A DNA stretch of 16,375 bases from Acidobacteria bacterium UBA2994. Its GTDB lineage: Bacteria; Acidobacteriota; Vicinamibacteria; Vicinamibacterales; UBA8438. Below, piece after piece: positions 1 through 7,951 of the stretch. The notes beneath the pieces were generated by a model. That model ran no database searches. It was not told where the DNA came from and worked only from the letters and a program-made list of their open reading frames with translations. Both the position numbers and the translations under genes were made by a program. Location of the stretch: positions 166,184 to 182,558 of the forward strand of contig DEAA01000044.1 of assembly GCA_002346545.1 (NCBI GenBank), in the 5' to 3' direction. Numbering within the stretch: the stretch's first letter is position 1; every line of letters begins with the position of its first letter.

Positions 1-31
1 CTGGCCCTGCTGGCCCTGCTGGCCTTGCTGG
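1..31 (-). repeat. 9-bp tandem repeat encoding Gly-Gln-Gln
   Basis: Three copies of a 9-base unit (ctggccctg, the third with one substitution, then a partial copy) lie at the very start of the window. Read on the minus strand within the large coiled-coil protein they encode repeated Gly-Gln-Gln. The array runs off the edge of the window, so its full copy number is unknown. Such in-frame repeats can change length by slippage without breaking the frame. Confidence 0.7.
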
Positions 32-3015
32 TTCGACGCCTGCTCGCCACTCTGGCGGATCCGCTCTTCGAGCGACTCGAGCCCGCGCATCAGGTCACGG
101 GTCTGATCCAGTGCCTGATCGAGCTCGCTGCCGCGTGAGTTCCCCACCGCCTCGGCGGCCTCGTCCAACCCCTGCTGCAGATCGGCGATGTCACCGCCGA
201 TCTCCTCCTCGAACTGCCGCGCGTACTCCGGGGAACGGGCTCGTACAAGCCCGCGCGAGTAGCGGACCTTCTCCTTTAGCTTGCTCTCGCGGATGCCGTT
301 CGACGCCTCCTGGAGCGCCCGTGACGCGTCGCGCTCCTCACGACGGAACTCCGCCGAAGTGGAGTCGAGCTCTCGCTCAAGATCGGCGATCTCGACGCCC
401 ATCTCATCCTTGCGCTCGGTCAGTCGCTGAACCTGCTCCTGCCACCCGCCGCTCTCGCGGTCGAGGCCTGCCACCTGGTCGGCAACCTCGGACTGCTCCT
501 GGGCCAAGTCGTCCGCGCGACGCTGCGCCTCCTCGATGTCTCGAGCCAGCCGACCGCTCTGCTCGGTCTGCAGCTCACGCTCGACATCGCGCAACCGGTC
601 AAGGGCCCGGGCCGCCTCGGCGAACCCCTGGTTGTCACCGTTGGCCGCGGCCTGCCGCATCGCGTCGGCGGCCTCCTGAAGCCGCCGGGCAGCCTGCTGC
701 ATCTGCGGTGACTGCTGCTCGCGCGCCAGCCGCTCGAGTTGCCTCGCCGCCTCTTCAGCCTCTTCGGCGAGCGCCCGCTGTGAAGCGCCGCCGCCGGCCT
801 GAGCCGTCTGCCCGCCCCGAGCACGGCGCCGCTGCCGCTCGGCTTCCTGCTCCTGCCGTCGGGCAAGCTCGCGAAGCCGCTCCATCAGCTCGTCGACCTG
901 GTTGTCGGCCGACTCCTGCTGGCCCCGCTGCACCGTCTCGTACTGGTTCTGTAGCTTGTCCAGCTCCAATTCGAACAGGTCGGCTAAATCCTCAGCCGCG
1001 TTCTGGCCGCCGCCTCCGCCACCACCGCCACCGCCCTGCTGCACCCGGACCTCGTCGTAGGCCTCTTCGGCCCGCTGTAGATGCTGCAGGGCGCGCTGCT
1101 CGGCCGGCAACGCGGTGTCAACGTCCTGCTCTTGCAGCGCGCGCTCGGCCGCCTCCATCTCCTTGGACGCCTCGGGAAGGATGGCCAAGATGCTGCGAAA
1201 CGCCGGGTCGGCTGGCATGACCCGGCTGTTCATCCGGCGGAGCAGGGTCTCGACCTGCTCTCGCAGTCGTCCCTGCGACAGAGTCAGGAACACAAGGTTC
1301 TCGCGATACTCCTCCTCGGAGAAAGTGTCGCGGTCCCGTACCACGTTGAACGTCGCCGAGATGACCTGACGCTGCGCCTCGGAGAGAGCCCGCGCGTCGC
1401 CGCCGCCGCCTCCGCCTCCAGCACCGCCGCCCTGGGACTGGGCGGCCCGGAAGTCGCGACGAAAGGCACGGATCTGGAGAAAATACAGGTCGCTCTTGAC
1501 CACGCGCTCGCCGTTGTTCCCAGCCTGGTTGTCGCCGGCGCTGCCGTAGTAGGACACAAAGTCGCCCGGTTCGAGATCGAACTCTTCAAGGAAGAGCGTA
1601 TGCCCAGCCGAAATTTCCTTGAGGCCGCCCTCCTCCGAGTCAAAGAGGCTGACCGTCTCCTCAGGCCCTCCGTTGATCGAGTAGGTCAGGCTGAGCGACC
1701 GCACGCCGAAGTCGTCGTCGGCGCGCGCCTCGAGATAGACCTCCTCGATGGCGTTGGCGTTCGTGTCACGGCCCGGCTTGGTGAACATCACCGACGGCGC
1801 CTGGTCGGTCAGCACGTCAATCGTGAACTGAGGCGACGCGTCGACCCGCTCCCCGCCCGGCCCCTCAAGCTCGACCTGATAGAACCCGTCCTCGTCGACC
1901 ACGAAGCTCGCCGTCAAAACCCCGTCCTCGCGAACCCTAAGATCGGTGGACGTGGTCTCGTCGAACACCAGTCGCCCGGCCGGGGTCGCCATGGTCGGGA
2001 AGACGCGGACGTTGACCTCTGTGCCGCGCAAGACCGCGATATCGCCGCCGTCCTGGACCAGGCGCGGCTCCAGGCCTGTATAGGCCGGGAAGATAAACTC
2101 CAACTCAAGCCGGTCGACATAGGGCAGGTCGATGACGTCTAGCGTGAACGTTTCCGACTGCACGCCAACCGCTTCAATGAAATAGTCGGTCTCGTCACGC
2201 ACGTCGAACAACACCGCCTCAAACCCGAACACCGGCTCAGCGTCAGGCTCACCTTCCGCAGGAATCAACGGTACTCGTTCGAATGGCGCGCTTGGCGACG
2301 TACGCATGAACAGATTGACATCGTTGGTCTCGAACCCGAGGAGCCGCGCCGTCACGGCCTGATCGGACCCGCGCGCGATCGTGGCGTCACCCGGGAGCAC
2401 CTCGATACGATACGGGCTGGCGGCCTCGAGACTCCCTGTCGGGGTCATCAGCGCCGACGCGCCGTCGCGCAGATAGGACGGACCGAAGATGAACGCCAGC
2501 AGCGCCGCGGCCGAGACGAGCGCCAGGTAGCTCGACGACTGCCGGATCTTCTGACGTTCGACGTCCGATCCCCAGTCGAGCACGCGAACCTGATCAACGG
2601 CCGTCTGAATCAGCCGGTCGACGAGCGCGGGAGAATAGTCCGGACTCGGGTCGCGGTCGGCCAGCTTCGCCTCTTCGAGCGCACTGAGCACGGCCGCCTG
2701 AAGGGAGGGATCATGCTCTTCGAGATACAGCGCGACCCGCTCGTCCGGAATGGGACGGGCCAGCGGACGGACGAGAAAGTAGTAGGCGAGCCCCGCCAGG
2801 GTCACATAGGTGAGCACCCGGAACACAACCACCGACGTGGCCGAAAACTTGAAGAACTCTAGGCCATAGGCGGAGAGCAGGAAGGCGCCGAGACCGGCCG
2901 CGAGCAGCACCGCGGCACCGCGAAGCGCGATGCGCAGACGCCAGCGGTTCCGGACCCGCCGGATAACATCCATCAGGTCATTGCGACCGCCTGACGACCA
3001 GGGATTGCTCAGCAT
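1..3015 (-). CDS. DUF4175-like large membrane protein with long coiled-coil tail (3' end beyond window)
   Basis: The minus frame is open from ATG at 3015 to base 1, 1005 codons without a stop, so the C-terminus lies outside the window. GAGG sits 6 bases before this ATG. The protein begins with a short cytosolic stretch, then two hydrophobic segments at about residues 23-65 and a third near 155-172. About residues 185-520 are beta-rich, Ig-like repeats that include an FPAYTG motif. The rest is Gln/Glu/Arg/Ala-rich helical coiled coil, broken by three Gly-rich linkers near residues 527-541, 660-671 and 731-742, ending in GQQ repeats. This layout matches DUF4175-type proteins that commonly sit behind BatA/MoxR genes. 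Its role is unknown; a periplasmic scaffold or adaptor for the VWA proteins is plausible. It is the last visible gene of the cluster. The reading frame is sure, the family name less so. Confidence 0.85.
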   Translation of the reverse strand, partial: MLSNPWSSGGRNDLMDVIRRVRNRWRLRIALRGAAVLLAAGLGAFLLSAYGLEFFKFSATSVVVFRVLTYVTLAGLAYYFLVRPLARPIPDERVALYLEEHDPSLQAAVLSALEEAKLADRDPSPDYSPALVDRLIQTAVDQVRVLDWGSDVERQKIRQSSSYLALVSAAALLAFIFGPSYLRDGASALMTPTGSLEAASPYRIEVLPGDATIARGSDQAVTARLLGFETNDVNLFMRTSPSAPFERVPLIPAEGEPDAEPVFGFEAVLFDVRDETDYFIEAVGVQSETFTLDVIDLPYVDRLELEFIFPAYTGLEPRLVQDGGDIAVLRGTEVNVRVFPTMATPAGRLVFDETTSTDLRVREDGVLTASFVVDEDGFYQVELEGPGGERVDASPQFTIDVLTDQAPSVMFTKPGRDTNANAIEEVYLEARADDDFGVRSLSLTYSINGGPEETVSLFDSEEGGLKEISAGHTLFLEEFDLEPGDFVSYYGSAGDNQAGNNGERVVKSDLYFLQIRAFRRDFRAAQSQGGGAGGGGGGGDARALSEAQRQVISATFNVVRDRDTFSEEEYRENLVFLTLSQGRLREQVETLLRRMNSRVMPADPAFRSILAILPEASKEMEAAERALQEQDVDTALPAEQRALQHLQRAEEAYDEVRVQQGGGGGGGGGGQNAAEDLADLFELELDKLQNQYETVQRGQQESADNQVDELMERLRELARRQEQEAERQRRRARGGQTAQAGGGASQRALAEEAEEAARQLERLAREQQSPQMQQAARRLQEAADAMRQAAANGDNQGFAEAARALDRLRDVERELQTEQSGRLARDIEEAQRRADDLAQEQSEVADQVAGLDRESGGWQEQVQRLTERKDEMGVEIADLERELDSTSAEFRREERDASRALQEASNGIRESKLKEKVRYSRGLVRARSPEYARQFEEEIGGDIADLQQGLDEAAEAVGNSRGSELDQALDQTRDLMRGLESLEERIRQSGEQASNQQGQQGQQGQ

Positions 3016-3016
3016 G

Positions 3017-3088
3017 CTAGGCCTCGTTCCAGGGGAATGTCCCCATCTTACCCGCGTTCCGTCGACGGCTTTCCGACTTCTTGCTCAT
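3017..3088 (-). CDS. Possible 23-residue basic ORF between BatA-like and DUF4175-like genes
   Basis: An ATG at 3088 lies 3 bases after the TAG of the BatA-like gene, in the same frame, and opens a 23-codon ORF. It ends in TAG one base before the ATG of the DUF4175-like gene (TAG-C-ATG). The peptide starts MSKKSESRRRN and ends in FPWNEA; it is rich in Lys and Arg and has no membrane segment. It fills nearly all of an otherwise 76-base gap in a cluster whose other junctions are mostly close. It could be a coupling ORF that carries ribosomes to the next start, or chance. There is no clear Shine-Dalgarno of its own beyond re-initiation after the preceding stop. Confidence 0.3.
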   Translation of the reverse strand: MSKKSESRRRNAGKMGTFPWNEA

Positions 3089-3091
3089 GCG

Positions 3092-5161
3092 CTAGTCGTC
3101 CGGATCGATCTCGGCACGAGATAACCGATTCGAGATGACGTTCTCGGTCGCCAGAAATCCCAGCGCACCGATGAGCAGATACCACCACAGTGTCTGGCGA
3201 CGCTCGAGATCTTCCGGCGCTAGCTCCCGGTCGGCCACCACCGAACGATCGCCCGCGGCACGGCCGGTGGCTGTCGCCACAAGCTCCTGTGGATCGACAC
3301 GTTCGAGATTTGCCTCGGTCAGATCCACATTGACCGCGACCGTGACCGGCTCCGAAGCACCCGACTCGGTGTCGCGAATCTCGTAGAACCCCTGTTCAGC
3401 CAGATCGATGAACCCGACCCGACCTTCACCCCCCGCGCTCACACGGTCCTCGTTCGGATCGCGCACCACCAGGTTGGCGCTGGCCAGGTCGATCTCCTCG
3501 GCCGCCGGATACTCCGACAGGTCCAGCACCTGACCCACCGTCAGGAACGGCGTCGGCGACCGATAGGCCGCCAGATACTCGACCAGCTTATGGGCGAACG
3601 GCAGGTAGATCGGCTTCAGGGCAAAGTCGTTCCAGAAAGTATCCAGAGTCGACGACCAGAGCAGTACCCGGCCAGCCCCGACCGAGTGTTCGACGAGAGC
3701 CGGATCGCCGTTGTCGTAGCGCGCCAGCACCAAGGCGTCGGCTGGCACGTTCACCGGCCGATACCGGAAGAACCGAGGGGCCGACAAGTCACCACTGCGG
3801 GGTGTGCTGAACACCTCGAAGACGGGGTGGCTGTAGTCGACGAACCCGAGCGTGCCGCCGCGGCCGTCGCGATCGGCCGGCTCGTCGATCGGGCCTGGCA
3901 GCAGCGTCAAATTGTCGCCCGGCCACCTGACTCGCTCGCCGAGTGCCACCAGCAACCCGCCCCCATTCTCGACAAACCTGGTCATGGCTTCGCCGACCGC
4001 TCCTACCGGAAGCCCGGCGTCGTTGAGCACGATCACGGTGGCGGCGGCCACGTCGTCGGTCGTGACCTGATCCACCGAGCGGACCACCACCTGGAAAGAC
4101 GGGATGGTACCGATGGCGAGCGCCCGTTCCAGATAGAGGTTGGCCTCGGCTTCGCCAGGGCTGCCGATCACGAGTACCGGCACCACGTCGCCCGGGGTCA
4201 CCGCGAAGTGGAAGACGTCATCATGCGGGAGCGGGTCAGCAGCGACCCGGACCGAGACGGGCATCCCGCGATCCTCGAGCGTGAACGGATCGAAGGTCAC
4301 GGTGGCCGCCGCGCCAGGCTCCACATCCACTTCGCGCGTCTCGAGCTCGCGGCCGTCCAGTTCCAGCACCACCTGAAGCCCGCTCACCGTCGACCCGCCG
4401 CGGTTCGCCACCCGAGCCGTCACCGCCGCCCGCTCGCGACCCGAGAAGAAGTCGCGCTGTACGGCGGCGCCGGTCACGCTGATGTTGTCCACCGGTTCGT
4501 CGTCGGACACCGAAACCGGGGTGAGCACGGTACCCGGCGGCAGCAGCGTGTTGGCGGCGCTGTCAACGCCGATGCGCTGAAAGTCACTGATCAGCACCGC
4601 CTCGAGCAACGGCTGATCCGAGTCCTCGAGGACCCCCTGCGCCAGCTGCAACGCCGGCCCGTAGCGAGTCGCCCGCGCGCTTAGCTCAGCGCCGTCGATG
4701 GCGGCGAGGAGGCTAGCGCGGTCGGTCGTGGACCGGTTCGCGGCCTCAGCGCCGCTGTCGAAGAAGATGAGGGTCGCCTCGTCGTCCGGCGCCAGCCTTT
4801 GGACCACCTGGCGCGCCGCATCGCGGGCCCGCTCCCAGCGGTTATCAAACCCCATGCTGTAGGACCGGTCCACAAGGATGACGACCTCGCTCGACCCCCC
4901 GGTGGCCGCCACGAGCGCGGCCGATTCAAAGAAGGGACGAGCGAACGCCGCCACCAGCAGCGCCAGCGCCGCGCAACGGAGCAGGAGCAGGAGCCAGTGC
5001 CGGATCCGTTGCCGCCGCAGCGAATGAAACGGGATCTTCTTGACGAACATCAACGACGGGAACTCGACAACTTCGGTGCGCTGCCGCTGAATCATGTGCA
5101 GCAGGACCGGCACGCCGATGGCGGCGAGCGCCGCGAAGAACAGAGGGGCGAGGAATGACAT
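3092..5161 (-). CDS. BatA-like VWA membrane protein (aerotolerance regulator N-terminal domain)
   Basis: The 689-residue protein starts with the BatA/aerotolerance N-terminal domain: a first hydrophobic segment at 3-22, the FPSLMFVKK loop near 35-42, and a second membrane segment at about 56-76. A von Willebrand factor A domain follows, with MIDAS residues Asp98, Ser100 and Ser102 (DRSYS). Next come an Ig-like region and, at about 335-440, a segment resembling class I glutamine amidotransferases (GGGLLVALGE) with no nucleophile Cys. A last membrane helix (WWYLLIGALGFL) sits near the C-terminus. The VWA domain should therefore face the periplasm. The ATG directly abuts the TAG of the DUF58 gene with no gap. 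By family knowledge BatA partners MoxR ATPases in envelope-linked stress or assembly functions; the actual client is unknown. Confidence 0.92.
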   Translation of the reverse strand: MSFLAPLFFAALAAIGVPVLLHMIQRQRTEVVEFPSLMFVKKIPFHSLRRQRIRHWLLLLLRCAALALLVAAFARPFFESAALVAATGGSSEVVILVDRSYSMGFDNRWERARDAARQVVQRLAPDDEATLIFFDSGAEAANRSTTDRASLLAAIDGAELSARATRYGPALQLAQGVLEDSDQPLLEAVLISDFQRIGVDSAANTLLPPGTVLTPVSVSDDEPVDNISVTGAAVQRDFFSGRERAAVTARVANRGGSTVSGLQVVLELDGRELETREVDVEPGAAATVTFDPFTLEDRGMPVSVRVAADPLPHDDVFHFAVTPGDVVPVLVIGSPGEAEANLYLERALAIGTIPSFQVVVRSVDQVTTDDVAAATVIVLNDAGLPVGAVGEAMTRFVENGGGLLVALGERVRWPGDNLTLLPGPIDEPADRDGRGGTLGFVDYSHPVFEVFSTPRSGDLSAPRFFRYRPVNVPADALVLARYDNGDPALVEHSVGAGRVLLWSSTLDTFWNDFALKPIYLPFAHKLVEYLAAYRSPTPFLTVGQVLDLSEYPAAEEIDLASANLVVRDPNEDRVSAGGEGRVGFIDLAEQGFYEIRDTESGASEPVTVAVNVDLTEANLERVDPQELVATATGRAAGDRSVVADRELAPEDLERRQTLWWYLLIGALGFLATENVISNRLSRAEIDPDD

Positions 5162-6076
5162 CTACCGCACCTTGGTCAGCTTGTGCCGCATCATCAAGTA
5201 CCTGAGTAACGCGTGGTCGAGCGGCATCTTAGTATTCATGAAGGCGTAGTCGATCCGGTTCTGGCTGGCGAGCTGAGTAATAGCCTGGATGTGCTCCCGT
5301 ACCAGTTCACGATACTGGTCCCTGAGCTTATCCGGCACCACCGGGATCTTGCGCCCCGTCTCGAGGTCCTGAAAGCTCGTCGAGTCGTCGTATGGGAAGT
5401 CGACCTCGGCTGGATCCAGCAGGTGGAACATGATCACGTCGTTGCCGGCGAACCGTAGCGGCTTGACCGCGTCGAAGATCTTCTCCGGCTCCTCGTAGAA
5501 GTCCGAGATGACCACAAGGATGCTCCGGCGCTTGAAGAACTCGGTCGCCTTGTAGAGCGGAGGTCCCAGGGCGCCGGGTCGACCGGCCTCGATCTTGTCG
5601 AGCGTGTGGAGCGTGACATCGAAGTGCTTGGCGGACGGCGGGACCCGTTCGACGATATCGTCATCGAAAGTCACGATCCCGACCCGGTCCCGCTGCTTGG
5701 TGCTCAGATAGCTCAGACAGGCCGCCAAGTAGCGGCCGTAGTCGAGCTTGGTGATTCCTCGACTCCCAAAACTCATCGACTTGGAGACGTCGAAGAGCAC
5801 CGAAAAATTGGTGTTGGTGTCAGCCTCGAACTGCTTGACGTAGAACCGGTCGGTGCGGGCGAACAGACGCCAGTCGATACGCCGGATATCGTCACCAGGC
5901 ATATAGCCCCGGTGCTCGGCGAAGTCGATGGACACGCCGAGGTAGGGCGCCTTATGCAGGCCGTTGATGAAGCCCTCCACCACGAACCTGGCCGCCAACT
6001 CGATGCTACCGAGACGAGCCAGCACGTTCGGGTCGATGAACCGGGCGCCGGGTGCCGTGGTTACCTGAGTCGCCAT
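5162..6076 (-). CDS. DUF58 domain protein (MoxR partner)
   Basis: The 304-residue soluble protein carries the diagnostic DUF58 motif at about 56-75, with GYMPGDDIRRIDW and a following Arg, then a VWA-like fold with Asp96, Ser98 and Ser100 (DVSKS) as the MIDAS-type site. There is no signal peptide or membrane helix, so it should be cytosolic. In MoxR clusters DUF58 proteins are regular partners of the ATPase and are thought to work as adaptors, probably binding a divalent cation through the MIDAS. The ATG at 6076 lies 9 bases after the MoxR stop, and its own stop abuts the BatA-like start, so the three genes are almost certainly co-translated. Length is normal for the short, membrane-less type of the family. 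Confidence 0.95.
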   Translation of the reverse strand: MATQVTTAPGARFIDPNVLARLGSIELAARFVVEGFINGLHKAPYLGVSIDFAEHRGYMPGDDIRRIDWRLFARTDRFYVKQFEADTNTNFSVLFDVSKSMSFGSRGITKLDYGRYLAACLSYLSTKQRDRVGIVTFDDDIVERVPPSAKHFDVTLHTLDKIEAGRPGALGPPLYKATEFFKRRSILVVISDFYEEPEKIFDAVKPLRFAGNDVIMFHLLDPAEVDFPYDDSTSFQDLETGRKIPVVPDKLRDQYRELVREHIQAITQLASQNRIDYAFMNTKMPLDHALLRYLMMRHKLTKVR

Positions 6077-6085
6077 TCCGTGCAG

Positions 6086-7123
6086 CTACATCTGTGACAC
6101 GGGAACGGGAACCGCCTCGAGCAGCTGATCGATGATCTGGTCAGAGGTGATGCCCTCGGACTCGGCGTGGAAGTTCAGGAGGATCCGGTGACGCAGGACC
6201 GGATGCGCGAGCGCCCGGATGTCCTCGAAGCTCACGTGATAGCGCCCCTGGGTGAGAGCCCGGGCCTTGCCCCCCAGAATCAAATACTGCGCGGCGCGCA
6301 CACTGGCGCCATAGGCCACCCACTTGTTGGTGAACTCGGGAGCATCATCCCCCTTGAGCCGACTGGTCCGCACGAGACTCAGCGCATAGCGCATTACCGG
6401 CTCGGAGACCGGCACCTTGCGCACAAGCTGGTGGAACTTCACCAGGTCTTCTCCGGTCACGGCGCGATTGAACTCGGGCTCGCCGCCGCGGGTGGTGGAC
6501 CGGACGACCTCGAGCTCCTCATCCTCGGGCGGGTGCTTGATGACGATGTGGAACATGAAACGGTCGAGCTGCGCCTCGGGGAGCGGATAGGTACCCTCGA
6601 GCTCGATCGGGTTCTGGGTCGCGAAGACGAAGAACGGCTCCTCGAGCGTGTAGGTGCGGCCCTGGACGGTAACGCGGTGCTCCTGCATCGCCTCGAGCAG
6701 TGCCGACTGGGTCTTGGGTGGCGTCCGGTTGATCTCGTCCGCCAGCAGAATGTTGGTGAAGACCGGACCGGGGGCGAACACCATCTTCCGGCCACCCGTC
6801 TTCGGGTCTTCCTGGATGATGTCGGTACCAGTGATGTCCGACGGCATGAGGTCCGGCGTGAACTGGATCCGTGCGAACTTCAGCTCGAGCACCTGGGCCA
6901 TGGTCTGGATGAGCAGGGTCTTGGCCAGGCCGGGCACGCCAATGATCAGGCTGTTACCGCCGACGAACAGCGTGAGCAGGGTTTCATCCATGACCTCCTG
7001 CTGCCCGATGATCTTCTTGCGGAGCTCCGCAAGGATCTGCTGCCGCCCTTCCTTCATGCGGTCGGCCAGTGCGATGTCGTCAGCGTTCTCCAACTCGGTC
7101 GGTTCGTTCGCGAATGGATCCAC
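6086..7123 (-). CDS. MoxR-family AAA+ ATPase
   Basis: The 345-residue ATPase has Walker A GVPGLAKT at 62-69, Walker B ILLADE at 125-130 followed by INRTPPKTQSALLEAMQE, sensor 1 ATQNP at 168-172, a conserved LDRF near 186-189 (Arg-finger region), and a C-terminal lid domain with GRYHVSFEDIRALAHPVLRH. These are all classical MoxR signatures. Start: the frame begins with GTG at 7123, preceded by AGGAG at a spacing of 6 bases; the next in-frame ATG is codon 23 and would remove conserved N-terminal sequence, so GTG is preferred. MoxR ATPases act as chaperone-like remodellers together with VWA proteins, here the DUF58, BatA-like and upstream VWA products. All catalytic motifs look intact, so this is probably the energy source of the cluster. 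Confidence 0.97.
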   Translation of the reverse strand: MDPFANEPTELENADDIALADRMKEGRQQILAELRKKIIGQQEVMDETLLTLFVGGNSLIIGVPGLAKTLLIQTMAQVLELKFARIQFTPDLMPSDITGTDIIQEDPKTGGRKMVFAPGPVFTNILLADEINRTPPKTQSALLEAMQEHRVTVQGRTYTLEEPFFVFATQNPIELEGTYPLPEAQLDRFMFHIVIKHPPEDEELEVVRSTTRGGEPEFNRAVTGEDLVKFHQLVRKVPVSEPVMRYALSLVRTSRLKGDDAPEFTNKWVAYGASVRAAQYLILGGKARALTQGRYHVSFEDIRALAHPVLRHRILLNFHAESEGITSDQIIDQLLEAVPVPVSQM

Positions 7124-7129
7124 GGGTTG

Positions 7130-7134
7130 CTCCT
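7130..7134 (-). promoter_or_regulatory. Shine-Dalgarno deciding the MoxR GTG start
   Basis: AGGAG on the minus strand lies 6 bases upstream of GTG at 7123. It is one of the best ribosome-binding sites in the cluster and supports the non-ATG start of the MoxR gene. Confidence 0.7.
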
Positions 7135-7151
7135 GACTGCTACGAGCGCGC

Positions 7152-7943
7152 TCAGTGAGTAAGCGCGTACATGATGTAGTTCACGCCGAGCTTGAACGCC
7201 TCATTCGAGAGGTCGATCGGCACCCAGCCGCTCATCGACCACTCCCACGCGTCGCCGATGTCGTTGTTGTGATTGGCCACCGCCAGCAGGCGGTCACTCG
7301 TATCATTGTCCTCGAACAGGCCGTAGAAGATCGGGTCGTAGCCGGGATACGCCTGCTCGTACTGCTCGAGCGTCTCGATATCGAAGAACGAGTGGTACAC
7401 GGGGTGGCTCGCGTCGAGCTGTACCCATCGCAGCCCCGGGAGCACCCGGCGCATCTGCGCCTCGAGGTTGTTCCAGTGCTCGTCGCTTCGCTGGTCGTCG
7501 AAGATCAGGAACCCACCCTTGAGGAGGTAGTTCCGCAGCCCCTCGGCCTCGCGCTCGGTCACGTTCCAGTAGCCCGGCTCGGACATGTAGGCGAACGGGT
7601 ACTTGAACAGGTCCGGGTCATCGAGGTCAACGATAACCCCGCCGTCGCCGCCAATGTATGGGTTGAGAAAGGTGACCGACTCGAGGATCCGCATCAGGTT
7701 CGACTCGGCCCCGGGATAGTCATGCGCCCAACCCGGTTGGTTCTGTCCGTTGTAGTAACCGGGCACGATGTAGGCATCCGCGTAGCGGACGCGCGCGAAC
7801 ACGAACTGGCCACTGTCGTACCGCTCTGGACCCGACAGCGGACCGTCGTCGAGCGCTGCTATCGCCACCGCGCCACCCGCGGCCAGCATCAGCACCACGG
7901 CCGCCACCGGCCGCCGCCAGCGGTCTGACGTCGTCCTCATCAT
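7152..7943 (-). CDS. DUF4159 domain exported protein, copy A
   Basis: A DUF4159 family protein of about 263 residues with an N-terminal signal sequence (Arg-rich start, then PVAAVVLMLAAGGAVAIAA). Recognisable family features are FVFARVRYADAY near the mature N-terminus, FAYMSEPGYWNVTEREAEGL, the strand GGFLIFDD, RVLPGLRWVQL followed by HPVYHSFF, and the C-terminal NDIGDAWEW. Function is unknown; the strand GGFLIFDD resembles the core of amidotransferase/ThuA-like folds, which is inference. Start: the ATG pair at 7943/7940 has GGTGAG 7 bases upstream. A GTG at 7955 overlaps the preceding TGA (GTGA) and would add four residues, but has weaker upstream sequence. The gene is followed by MoxR after 28 bases and is clearly related to copy B at 11365. 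Confidence 0.9.
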   Translation of the reverse strand: MMRTTSDRWRRPVAAVVLMLAAGGAVAIAALDDGPLSGPERYDSGQFVFARVRYADAYIVPGYYNGQNQPGWAHDYPGAESNLMRILESVTFLNPYIGGDGGVIVDLDDPDLFKYPFAYMSEPGYWNVTEREAEGLRNYLLKGGFLIFDDQRSDEHWNNLEAQMRRVLPGLRWVQLDASHPVYHSFFDIETLEQYEQAYPGYDPIFYGLFEDNDTSDRLLAVANHNNDIGDAWEWSMSGWVPIDLSNEAFKLGVNYIMYALTH

Positions 7944-7951
7944 GGTCGGTC

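Noticed and set aside
111..2142. Long plus-strand ORFs (111-1220 and 1081-2142) opposite the DUF4175-like gene
   Set aside because: They are Arg/Pro/Ala-rich or motif-free antisense frames of a well-supported minus-strand protein; high GC gives long shadow ORFs.
3590..4684. 364-codon plus-strand ORF opposite the BatA-like gene
   Set aside because: No family motif, His/Arg-rich composition, fully antisense to a gene with clear VWA and BatA domains.
6167..7162. 331-codon plus-strand ORF opposite MoxR
   Set aside because: Mirror frame of the MoxR gene, whose Walker and sensor motifs are unmistakable.
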